Shown here: one piece after another, positions 32,764-42,800 of the stretch
How the letters are laid out: each line of letters begins with the position of its first letter
Position numbering within the stretch: position 1 is the stretch's first letter
Assembly (NCBI GenBank): GCA_963281255.1
Contig: OY725501.1
Location: 573,882 to 637,881, forward strand
Reading direction: 5' to 3'
Length of the DNA: 64,000 nt
From: Aphrocallistes beatrix
Lineage: Eukaryota; Porifera; Hexactinellida; Sceptrulophora; Aphrocallistidae
Position numbers and translations under genes: made by a program
The notes under the pieces: model-generated
Told to the model about the DNA's origin: nothing
What the model saw: the letters and a program-made list of their open reading frames with translations, nothing else
Databases searched by the model: none

Positions 32764-34728
32764 ATGCTGTCCTATTTTCTTCTTTTTACGAATTATAACC
32801 TATTGGTTCCATTTGGAAATGGATTCAAGTACAGTTTTCTGACTATTTATATCATTGAAATATTGATTGCATTCATTGCATTGCCATTCATGTTGAGATT
32901 AACTGGCCAATTGTTAGTCCATGCTTTGAAATACCGTCAAACGATTAAAGACGCATCATTTCCGGAGGAATTTACCCCCTACTACGAGCATTATCGAATC
33001 ATGTTTTGCCTGCTGTTTGTCATAATGCTTTTCACTGTATTCAACCTTATCAAAGCTTTTTACATTATCAAACCATTGTTTGTATTCTTGATCGAACCGA
33101 TCAGTCTAAATTTCGTCCTGAACTTTTGGTTCTCATTAGAAGATGCCATCATTTCATTTGGCTTAATATCCATGGTACAGATTATGTATTTCTTCCAAGA
33201 AAAGAAGTTCAATTTTTGGCCTCACTTTCTACTGGTAATTATGAGGTTTTTCTGGGTATTCTTGGCCGAATCAGGTTTGATAGTTTTTTTAATTTTAACG
33301 AAAATGTATGATGACATATATGTCGAGATAAGATCTGGATATAGTTTATTTATAATTGAAATATTTTATTTTCTCAGAATGGTTTTGATATTTCGTTTTG
33401 CGAAAGAAGGCAATGATATTGTCAAAAAGTTAATCGATGGAATTCTAGGCAATCCTGACTTGATGAATGCATTGGGTCATGAAAGAGTGGAAAATGTGTA
33501 TCGAGCGACAGTTCTTTTCAGGGCACTTTCTTGGGGAAATTTCATACTCGCGCTGTTAAACACCATTTCTTCATCAACTGAATGTACGTATTTCATCTCT
33601 AGAATGTTTGATGGTGGAAATATTTTTTCTCAGATATTCTATTCCGCCGTACTAATTAATGAACTTGTCTACCTGCTATCAAGCGTCTTATACTCTGTAT
33701 TCTTCCTAATTCTATGGAAATTCCTATTTAATAAATCGAAAAAAGTTAAAATCAGTGGCTATAGTCATTTCAATGAAAGCGATACTCAAATGAGAAATGT
33801 TATCGAAGTTGGTGAGACTGTCCCTTTACTACCACCTCTGACTTTCAGTACAGCAAAAACGCAGAAAATCCTATTCCGATACTACTCCATTATAACCTCT
33901 TTTATAACCATTTTAATTGTGGCATTCATCACACCACTCAGCATTTACGTTTGGAACTCAGTACTGTTTGTACATAAAGGAGATTATTATATGTTGAAGC
34001 AAACTGGATTGTATAAAGCAATGGAGTCCTGTACTGTTATAACAGCTGAGGTTGTTGAATCAAATTGGGCATGTAACAATGTATATTTTGGCAGTTTTGA
34101 AGATCCAACTACTCCTTCCTATCAAAATTCATCACTGCAGATTGCTCTTCCAATTTCATTTTGGGGAGATAATATACTATGGGTTCCTGCGAACACTACA
34201 ATTTCTAGCTTGGAAAATTTTTCCTCATTAAATATTTTTTTGATCATGCAATCAGACATGCGTTGCCTACAACCTTACGAAACTGAATTCTCAATAAAGA
34301 AGCAAGCTGTGAACTTTGACTGTGTAATACCTGAAAATAATTATGGAGAATTAATCGCAAATTGTTCCAATACTTCATGTCATTCATTCCAAACGGTTAT
34401 TCCGAGTGCCAGTATGCTCTATATAAATGGTACTTTCTCATCCAATTCTCCAGAAGCCGTCTTCCTCAAACAGACTTATAATCTTTCCACAATGCCAAAT
34501 GTGAGGTCAGCTTTAGACATTATGAAATCCGAACAAATTTTTGATTGGAAAATATACGATTTCGTGGAAAACAATGAAACTCGGTTAACTCAGGTACAAC
34601 TAGACGATTGTAAAATATGGTTCAAGTGTACATTTCCAGCTTACATTGCCGCGATCATTGCTATACTCACATTATTATTCATTCCGATATACTTGATGAT
34701 AAGCGTATTGCTAATCCACAGATACTAG
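32764..34728 (+). CDS. multi-pass membrane protein of unknown family
   Basis: It encodes 654 residues in one exon. The ATG context 'caataaATGc' has A at -3. Hydrophobic segments suggest about nine membrane spans: near 23-50, 77-100, 125-145, 150-180, 190-212, 252-270, 287-320, 368-392 and 628-652. Between the last two lies a region of about 230 residues with several Cys and at least five N-glycosylation sequons (NSS, NTT, NFS, NGT, NLS), presumably extracytoplasmic. A hydrophilic loop (KKVKISGYSHFNESDTQ) separates spans seven and eight. I recognise no signature of GPCRs, channels or transporters. It has no paralogue in the window and its frame is intact. Upstream exons cannot be excluded. Confidence 0.75.
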   Translation: MLSYFLLFTNYNLLVPFGNGFKYSFLTIYIIEILIAFIALPFMLRLTGQLLVHALKYRQTIKDASFPEEFTPYYEHYRIMFCLLFVIMLFTVFNLIKAFYIIKPLFVFLIEPISLNFVLNFWFSLEDAIISFGLISMVQIMYFFQEKKFNFWPHFLLVIMRFFWVFLAESGLIVFLILTKMYDDIYVEIRSGYSLFIIEIFYFLRMVLIFRFAKEGNDIVKKLIDGILGNPDLMNALGHERVENVYRATVLFRALSWGNFILALLNTISSSTECTYFISRMFDGGNIFSQIFYSAVLINELVYLLSSVLYSVFFLILWKFLFNKSKKVKISGYSHFNESDTQMRNVIEVGETVPLLPPLTFSTAKTQKILFRYYSIITSFITILIVAFITPLSIYVWNSVLFVHKGDYYMLKQTGLYKAMESCTVITAEVVESNWACNNVYFGSFEDPTTPSYQNSSLQIALPISFWGDNILWVPANTTISSLENFSSLNIFLIMQSDMRCLQPYETEFSIKKQAVNFDCVIPENNYGELIANCSNTSCHSFQTVIPSASMLYINGTFSSNSPEAVFLKQTYNLSTMPNVRSALDIMKSEQIFDWKIYDFVENNETRLTQVQLDDCKIWFKCTFPAYIAAIIAILTLLFIPIYLMISVLLIHRY

Positions 34729-34902
34729 TAACCTGTGCAGGATTTTAGTTGTAGTCTTGTAGGTTTTTCTCAGTTAATTGTATTTGCATTCCTACATATT
34801 TGTGTGGAGTTGGGAATACATTTGAATGAGATTTTATGGTAACGGTTTCAATGAGTTTCTTTGAGTCAGAAGAATAGCTATAATTGTGTTTATATTCAAT
34901 TA

Positions 34903-35231
34903 CAGTAGAACTCAGTAGAACATAAGACGTACCCCTTCGGGAAGGAATTAGTACGTACTAACTGAGTTGTACTACATAGAAATCTAGTATATTATACAAG
35001 TACATATATGGATTTTTGTTCAGAGAAATGGGTACGTACTAAACCGAAGAACGTATTATCCGAGTACGTACTAGCATAGGCGCCGAATCCGGGGGGGCTG
35101 GGGGGGCCTCAAGCCCCCCCTGGAATCGAAGATGGCCCATAGATGCAAACAAATTTTAGGGTTGAGCCCCCCCTAGAACGCCAAAATTACCCATAGATTT
35201 CGAAATGTTCGGCGCTAACTGAGTTCTACTG
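34903..35231. mobile_element. pogo-like miniature element with a nested insertion
   Basis: Ends CAGTAGAACTCAGTAGAAC and 'actgagttctactg' are flanked by TA. Internal 'gtacgtacta' motifs match 61536-61710. An element at about 35074-35214 interrupts it. Confidence 0.75.
35074..35214. mobile_element. 'cataggcgccga' hAT-type element, nested
   Basis: 'cataggcgccgaatccg' and 'gaaatgttcggcg' are near-inverse ends, with G and C runs inside. It is the same family as 38772-38918. The duplication at this site is unclear. Confidence 0.6.
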
Positions 35232-35234
35232 TAC

Positions 35235-36292
35235 TAGTTAACTTGTTGATATGTATTATGATTCATTCAACACCTATTTAATGCATTTTTTGTTATTACA
35301 CTTTAGGACAAACTTATTTGTATACTTCCAGGCCTCTTAACCTGTAATTTAGCTAATTCGTGTGGTGGCAAGTGCCAAATCGTGAGATATGGGAAATAGT
35401 ATTAAGAAAGTGGTTTTAAATCGTGAGACACACGACGAGATTTGAGAGGCGTGTACTCTATTATTTCATGTGAATTTAATACTAAAATACAATGCCGTAG
35501 TCACCAGGTGTGAAGTGGTCAGGTTGAAACCAGTCCGATCGTACAAAATGGTCCCTTTTGAGGCTAAATTGGTCAAAAGTGGTCAGGTTGAAACCGGACC
35601 AACCGAACAGGTGGCTACGGCCCTGAAATGGGTCTTTTCATGAAGATCAATACTCCTAAACTGTAATTTATACAACTAATCGGATTTCAAATTCGAAATC
35701 TTCGCATTCGAATTAGTTATAGTAGAATATTTCTAATCAATTATCAATTCCCAATGTTTTCAAATTATCAATCACTGCCACCTTGTACCACATACCTTAT
35801 TTAACACCATACTACATGATTGTGATGAATTACCTCTTGTGCTACAGTTTGATTATTTTACTTATTGTATTTGAGCAATATATTAGAAATCTTCAACTAA
35901 TACTAATTCGAATGTGTAGATTTTGAATCTTAAATCAGACTTTTAGAATCTCTTAGAGTTGAATACTTTTCTCTTCATAAAAAGATCCAATTTAGTACTA
36001 TTTGCATGGGAATAATATAATGTACAAATACTTTGGTTAGTGTATGTGTATTCCAAGTTTGAACGATTCAAATGTAATTATCTCCAAACCAAAATGGTGA
36101 GAATATTCAAATTTAGCAATAAACTAAAATAATTTATACAATTTAACACATAGGCGCCGAGTTTTGTAAAATAAAATATAACCTGGGGAAGAGAGCGAAA
36201 TATCGATATACAGCTATTGTTGTCACCTAGGGAAAAGAAAATCTCGGACAATAGTGGAATAAAAATGTAATTTGGATAGATACGTAGATACA
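35235..36292. other. intergenic interval with two element fragments
   Basis: 35472-35625 has 'ccgtagtcaccagg' and 'ggtggctacggcc' ends and two 'tggtcaggttgaaacc' units. 36150-36292 is a truncated relative of 37908-38100 ('cataggcgccgagtttt', 'atcgatatacagctattgtt'). No gene is seen. Confidence 0.5.
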
Positions 36293-36400
36293 GTAAGTAG
36301 AACCTCGTTAATATAAACAGCATTGGGGACGGTCGAAATTTGTTTGTATTATCGGGAGTTCCGTAGTATCCGTGTTCGTATTAATAAGGTTCTACTGTAA
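36293..36400. mobile_element. pogo-like miniature element, 'aacctcgttaat' family
   Basis: 'gtagaacctcgttaatat' and 'attaataaggttctactg' are inverted and followed by TA. It is a shorter relative of 54487-54656. Confidence 0.7.
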
Positions 36401-37114
36401 CTTATCTAATCTCCTAACTGGCGGGATCACTTACTACATACATATCCAGGGTTTAGAGTATACAATAACATAATATCCTTTAACTGTGGAAATACAGCCC
36501 CAATCCGTTTTATGTAGGGTTGCCGTGGGAATCGAATTTCAGTACCCATTCCCACAGAAACCCACATGTGGGAATACCCATAGGCTTACAGTGCCCACAG
36601 ACCCCCCAGCTGGTTACTATGCCCCCTCTTGGCTATGTCCATGGTAGCAAGGGTGCGGCACATGTGGCCAAGGCCCCGCTCGATCCAATAATTTTGTGCC
36701 GCACTCTGGCTGCACCCTTGTCGCTCCGAACCGCACCTTAAAATTCAGTTGGCTACGCCTCTGCCTACAACCACTTGCAAAAACTAAACTGTATTAGTTC
36801 ACCAATTACAGTGCCGGCGCCACTGTTTTCGAAGTGGTCCGGTTTTTACCTAACCAACCGCCCAGTGGCGTCGGCCCTGTAATATATATATCCTCCGTTG
36901 CCCTTGGAATGTGTCGCGTCATTTCCGGTTTAAGCCATTTTGGGAATTTATATAATATATATACAGTATACATATTCAAACATAAATAGTCCGACATTCA
37001 TTAGAATGTGAAAGGAATTTAATAATTTTCTGGCAATTAAGTGTTTTTTGGCTAACATTATTTTTTCAACTAATTTGTATTGTGACTCCGATCTTGCCAA
37101 AATAATTAAATTTA
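36401..37114. other. intergenic interval with small element fragments
   Basis: A partial 'gggttgccgtgggaat' element (complete at 49625-49778) lies near 36515-36600. A 66-bp inverted unit (CAGTGCCGGCGCCACTG ... CAGTGGCGTCGGCCCTG, TA-flanked) is at 36811-36876. A 'ccggtttaagccattttggg' fragment lies at 36920-36950. Confidence 0.5.
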
Positions 37115-37352
37115 CAGTAGAACTCGGTTAGTACGTACTCGGATAATACGTTCTTCGGTATAGGAGCCTGCCTAATTTCCGGGACGGGATCCCGTCCGGG
37201 AAATTAGACATCTTAACCTGTCCCGTCCCGGAAATTAGGTACCTTTTCTGTCCCGTCCCGGAGATTAGGTATCTAGATTTTCCGGGATGGTTCCGTCCCG
37301 TCCCGGAAATTAAGCATGCCCTCGGTTTAGTACGTACTAATTTCTAATATAT
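37115..37352. mobile_element. pogo-like 'ggttagtacgtac' element, interrupted
   Basis: The left end CAGTAGAACTCGGTTAGTAC follows TA. The right half resumes at 'tcggtttagtacgtac' after the insertion at 37163-37321. The right terminus is degenerate. Confidence 0.6.
37163..37321. mobile_element. CCGGGACGGG element 3, nested
   Basis: It is flanked by TCGGTATA / TCGGTTTA (7 of 8 identical) inside the pogo-like element. Five internal 'tcccggaaattaggta'-type units lie in both orientations. Confidence 0.8.
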
Positions 37353-37385
37353 TTCAGCTTTTTTGCCAAAAATACGGGGTACATC

Positions 37386-37581
37386 CATGGGCGTAGGGAG
37401 GGGGGGTCAGGGGGGGCAGTTGCCTCCCCTACACTCAAACATTCCTACAATATTTGTTAATTTCTCAAACAATGAGACCATGGGTTGGGCAGTTGCCCCC
37501 CCCCTACACTCCGGCTTTCCGCAATATTTATTAATCACAAATATCCTGCCCCCCCTGGACTAGAGGCTGGCTACACCTATG
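37386..37581. mobile_element. 196-bp hAT-type element
   Basis: It has a perfect 8-bp duplication GGTACATC (37378-37385, 37582-37589). Ends 'catgggcgtagg' and 'ctacacctatg' are inverted. It is rich in G and C runs. Confidence 0.85.
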
Positions 37582-37609
37582 GGTACATCCAATATCATTT
37601 GATTGAGGG

Positions 37610-37803
37610 CATACTTGCCAACTGTTTTTGGCGTGACCCGCTTTTTTCACTCTTCTATTGAGCTAATTTTCTCGAGTGTCCCGCTTTTACACGAAATTTC
37701 CCATTTTATCCGCTTTTTTTGGATTTATATATAACACTTTTATATTATGTCCCACGAAATTCAACGCTGTGTCCCGCTTTTACCATGGCTCAAGTTGGCA
37801 TGT
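37610..37803. mobile_element. 'cttgccaact' element family
   Basis: 'catacttgccaactg' and 'caagttggcatg' are inverted ends around 'gtcccgctttt' blocks. Relatives occur at 40320-40441, 51596-51808 and 53836-53925. Confidence 0.65.
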
Positions 37804-37907
37804 GAGGGGATTGTGTAATGATTGTCACATTCAATCATATTTGCACCACCACAAATTAAACCTTATCCGGCTCCAGTGGCACGGTTCTAGAAGTGGTCTG
37901 GTTTAAC

Positions 37908-38260
37908 CATAGGCGCCAAGTTTTGGAAAATAAAATAATGGTCCTGGGGGGGGCAAGAACGAGCGACGGTAAGGGGGGTTTGGGAGCCTTGCCCCCAGAA
38001 AATTTTTAATCTTAGACGCTCAAATATCGATATACAGCTATTGTTGTTACCTAGGACTATAGTGGAATAAAAATGTAATTGGGATATATCTCTAGACTCA
38101 ATAAACATAATTTCGGGGTTTAATTGTAACCTATAAGTTTGTGTGAAGTCCTGCCATACCACAGCTTCCTCTACTGCTCCACTGCCCGGCATCATGGCCC
38201 CCAACAGGCTCCAAACCTGGGGGTGCGGCCCCCCCCAGGTATCCACACTTGACGCCTATG
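37908..38260. mobile_element. 353-bp hAT-type element
   Basis: 'cataggcgccaag' and 'cttgacgcctatg' are inverted. The flanks GGTTTAAC / GGTTTAGC match at 7 of 8. Confidence 0.75.
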
Positions 38261-38771
38261 GGTTTAGCAGGACCAATTTTAAAAAGTGACCAGATTTAAC
38301 CTGACCAAACGGGGCCACTTTTGAACATGGTTGCATCTACCCACCCCCTTAGAGGGGGTCAGGGCCCCCCCTGAAAAGATTTCAGACTTCCTTAGCCCCC
38401 CTCTGAGATCTGGGACTTCATCCAGCTCTGCAGTAGCCACCCCATCAAGGGGGTGGCTAGTACCCCCTGAAAATATGTCAGCTCCCCTTAACTCCCTCCC
38501 CCCCTGAAATCCAGGCCTGGATCCAATCCTACTTTTGAAAAGTGGTCCAGTTAAAACCGGACCAGTGACGCCAGCCCAGTTCTCAACGCCACTGGATAGG
38601 GAACAACGTCGATCATAAAGGAATTCCGGTAGGTTATAGAGTAGTTGGATTATGCAGGTTCTACTCAGGGTTGAATCCAGCCCTGGATCTCACAGGGGGG
38701 CTAAGATGGTATGAAATATTTTCAGGGGAGTACTATCCCCCCTTGGGGGGGGGGGAGATGGCTACTGCAGA
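38261..38771. other. G/C-tracted intergenic interval
   Basis: No gene is seen. It holds several degenerate copies of a 'ccccctgaaa' / 'ttcagggg' unit, apparently remnants of hAT-type elements. Confidence 0.4.
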
Positions 38772-38918
38772 CATAGGCGCCGAACCCGGGGGGGCTGGGG
38801 GGCTCGAACCCCCCCTGGATTCGAAGATGGGCCATAGACGCAATACAAAATTGACGGTCGAGCCCCCCCCCTGGAACCCCGAAATTGTCCTTAGATTTCG
38901 AAAAGTTCGCCGCCCCTG
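38772..38918. mobile_element. 147-bp 'cataggcgccga' hAT-type element
   Basis: The flanks ACTGCAGA / ACTGCAGG match at 7 of 8. It is a close relative of 35074-35214, sharing 'tggattcgaagatggg' and 'agatttcgaaa' blocks. Confidence 0.8.
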
Positions 38919-39608
38919 ACTGCAGGGATGGTAAGACTTCTGAACCTCAGAGGGAAGTGAAGGAGGTCTAAATATTTTCAGGGAGTAGCTGGATTCAACC
39001 CTGGTTCTACTACTCTACAGCTAATCTCATCTTTAGAGGTTTAAAATTTATACGAAGTCATGCAAAATACTTTTATAATTCGCTTCAAATTTCTTTTGAT
39101 TTTACCATTTTGTCTATATCGTATATAATTGGACGATATTATGTTGCAAGACAGAGCTAAGGAATTCCCAACACGTTATAATGGATAGTATTACCAGCAT
39201 TCTAGAATATTCTATCTTGTCATTTTCTTCTCAAATTAGTTTCATATCGTCTGACCCTAAAGCCTAGAAAATGCAGGTACAAGCAATCACCATTCTTGAA
39301 AGTCGCATTCTGCATGCGAACCTGTGAAGTTAGAAATAGACATGAATATTCAATTTCATTTCTCCACTCAACACAAGACAATGGCTTCCAATTGATGACT
39401 TCAAAACAAGAATTATCCTTGGTAAGGATTATCACTCATTGAAACCTGTATGCAGTGTCAATAATTGACGTTTCCGTTATGACGTTATACACACACCCAT
39501 ACACATACAGACAGGTGACCTCCCCCGAAAGGTAAACCCACTAGTTATAAATAGTACGAGTTTGACCGAATCATTATAACCGAGATCACGTTACACACTC
39601 GTCTATAC

Positions 39609-39617
39609 TATAAAAAG
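39609..39617 (+). promoter_or_regulatory. TATA box candidate of the RRM gene
   Basis: TATAAAAAG lies about 120 bp upstream of the start codon at 39732. This would place transcription start near 39640 and leave a short 5' UTR. A second 'tataaata' lies at 39546. It is predicted from sequence only. Confidence 0.45.
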
Positions 39618-39731
39618 GCTCACATACTCTACTATACCTTTTTATTACTTAGTTTTCATAGACGTATTTTCCCCCCGCTCTATTTATTATTTGTGTAGTA
39701 ACTTTTGTGTATTATAAACGTGTGCTAAAGG

Positions 39732-39876
39732 ATGCCAGTTGTTGAAGAACAGTACTCTCAGTCATCGTCTGATGGAGAATCGGGAAATGAAGGATATTAT
39801 TTTCGAAAGTCGAAGCCGTTCCTGAAAAACCCATCCAAAATTTTCGTTGGCGGTCTCCCATACAGTACTAGTGATG
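39732..39876 (+). CDS. RRM gene exon 1
   Basis: It begins MPVVEEQYSQSSSDGESGN, an acidic Ser-rich leader, then RRM1 KIFVGGLPYSTSD. The donor is GATG|GTTAGT, with one base carried over. Confidence 0.88.
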
Positions 39877-42800
39877 GTTAGTTCAATCTATTTCAATATT
39901 AGCTTTTATTATTTATTTGGTTATGTGAATTCAGGGAAGGTATTTTGCCATTTGTTTGGATCGTTTTTCTAAGCCATAGTAAATTTCATCTCGCATTTCG
40001 ATTACGTTATTTCACTCATTATAATATGCCTAATTCAAATATATAAAATCTTCATGTTTATTTGTTGATAGTGTGAAATTATATATGATAACTCACAATA
40101 ATTTGTAATTTCGCCCCGATTTAAATGATCGTTTTATCAAAGTGAGATTATGCTCTTCAAATTTGTAGTTCATTTCTATTCTATTATATTTCAATCATTT
40201 GGATTTGACAATAAGAGATTACGAAATTACAACCGAAATCCGTATTCGTGTATTCGTCCAATTTCATAATATAATTTTGATTGTATAACATATGTTTGTA
40301 TGCATATAACCAACTTGAACAATGATAAAAGCGAGACGTAATGGGGAAATTTCATGTAAAACGGGACACTCGTGAAAATTAGCTCAATAGAGGAGTGAAA
40401 AAAGTGGGACGTCCCGCCAAAAACGGGACAGTTAGCATGTATATAGCATATTTTTGTTGACAATTTTGAACTTACGCCTCTCATAATTCAAATATTTACA
40501 ATATGAATCCGTGAAATTAGATATTTCAGTCTACTTTATTTCATTTACCCATTAAAAAGTGTTCGCCATTAAATTAAACATAAGCAATTTTTACTTACGA
40601 GAATAATGCCAATCCTTTATACCAACTCGTTCTATGTTAATTCGTATCAGTTTTTACTTCTATTGATTGTTATAATAGAAACCCCAAAATAGGGACGAGT
40701 TAGTATTTGAGACGAGAACTATAAAATTCTTGAAATGTCTACGTTAGTAACGAATTGCTTGTGTCATTTCTGAATTAATCTCGCACCACATTAACATTAC
40801 ATGATTCGTCACGATTCCAAATTCTTCAGCTCAGTCAAAATTGCATGTATATCCTCAAGTAATACTGTAACCACAATGAAACCTGCAGGAAATACTCAAT
40901 CACGTTGCTATGACATATATTTCTATGTGTTCAATTCGTTGTTTATAAGTCTCATACTTCATTCCTGGAGAGAGCTATGCTCATCTACTGATAGAGAATT
41001 CATATTCTCTCCATAGCTTCAGTTTTTCTAATGATTCAATGCATAGTTTCATGTATTACGTTTTACCCTGCATGAATTGACTTTTGAGAAATGTATTTAG
41101 TATGGCCAATCAATCTTAAATTTTCAATGACAAAAATTTGCAAGGAAAATAATGCTATGTTCACTTGTGGATAGTCACATTTGTTTTAAATTTGCTCGTA
41201 ATCAATGAATAAAATATGATTTCTAAGCTTGTTACACCTGATTGCAATTTCTCCATAGAACGATATATGCTATTTGAGTATTCTCCATTAGCCATCAAAC
41301 TTAATTCAATTCCATTACAATTGCCATTATTACTATCCCAAAGTTTTTTACCGAACACCTGGCGACACAATTGTAACCTTTGTATATTTTGGCATTTATT
41401 AGCATTTATTAATATTTATTTTTCCCTCATTGGTTGACAATTAAATGATGAATAAATAGAATCTGCCTATAATCTGTCAAATTTACGAATAATTTATACG
41501 TAAAGTAAATATTCAAAATGCATCCATTGATTGGTATTTATGGAGACTTTCTTTCAGGGAAGATAGTTTCCAGTCGACTCAAATTTCGTTATGATAAATT
41601 TAGTTACATTTCAGTGTCCATTTTTCGTTGCTATGAGCTAAAGCAAAAGTTTTGTAATTATGAATTGTTCGCATTGTTTCAGTCGCCAGATAATGATTGG
41701 ATTATTTTAAAACTGAAAGTATAAGAATAGCACTTTCAGTTGAAACTTCTTGTGCGGTCTTTACCTCAATTGTATAAATAAACAAGATTCCAATTGAAAA
41801 TGTTCCGATTTCGTTTCTCTCTTTTCAATGACCAGACTCTGAGAATTTTATTGTTAATCTGGTCGATATAATAAAATCACGTTTATAATTATAGTATGTG
41901 TATATTCCTGAACATTTATACATGTCTAATTTAAGAATTTGATTTGAGAGTAGATGGTTAGTTGTCACTAGTTTTTTTCTATTTCGATAATCTCACCGCC
42001 TTGATTATCTGCATATTTGAATTAATTATTTTATACGGAAAAGGTGGGGGGTACACCTATTGAAAGCACTATCTATTTCTTAATATTAAATACTTGAATA
42101 TTTACAATACTCACTTTCATCATTTTAGTCAAGTGTTAAACTAATTTAAGCATTATTCTTTCTAATTACATATCTTTGGCCTATTTAAAATGTGTAAAAA
42201 TTAGCACGTAAGATATAATTGAACCAATGTTTGTTTCCCAGTATTTTATTTTTAAATCGATTAATTTGCTTCTCAAGAAATTTGAGTATTAAATTTATTC
42301 CATCCAATAAATGATTTGGTTGTCAAGCAAAAATGATCAATCTAATCATCATGATACCGACTTTCTTATAAAAAAAGTTGTCTCCCACATTACAAATATT
42401 CTTCAACGTAACATGGCATCTTCAAAGCTAATTTCTTACACAATGATTAGACAATCACAATTCATTCTTCTTTGATGCCCAATTGTCTGTGTTTATAGTA
42501 ACTTGAATGTCAATTTACTATTTCCGAAATCAATGATGTAATTTCATTTTATAGTGTGTATTCAGGCCAATTCCTTTCTAGCATTTCCGTAGTGAAATAG
42601 TTGAGCTTGTGTGAAACTTGGGAAATGGATGTCATACGATAGTACTAATTTATGCTTGTAAAACATAATTTTGAGATAATGTCTTAGGAATTCTATCTAT
42701 GCAATAATTAATTGGTCGTTTTATGTAAAGTATGGTTAAGTTCTAAATGCACTAGACGATGGGCGGTATTAATAATAAAATGGTAAGACCATTGACGTAA

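Noticed and set aside
36520..38919. Several short Pro/Gly-rich frames
   Set aside because: They arise from the G and C runs of hAT-type elements.
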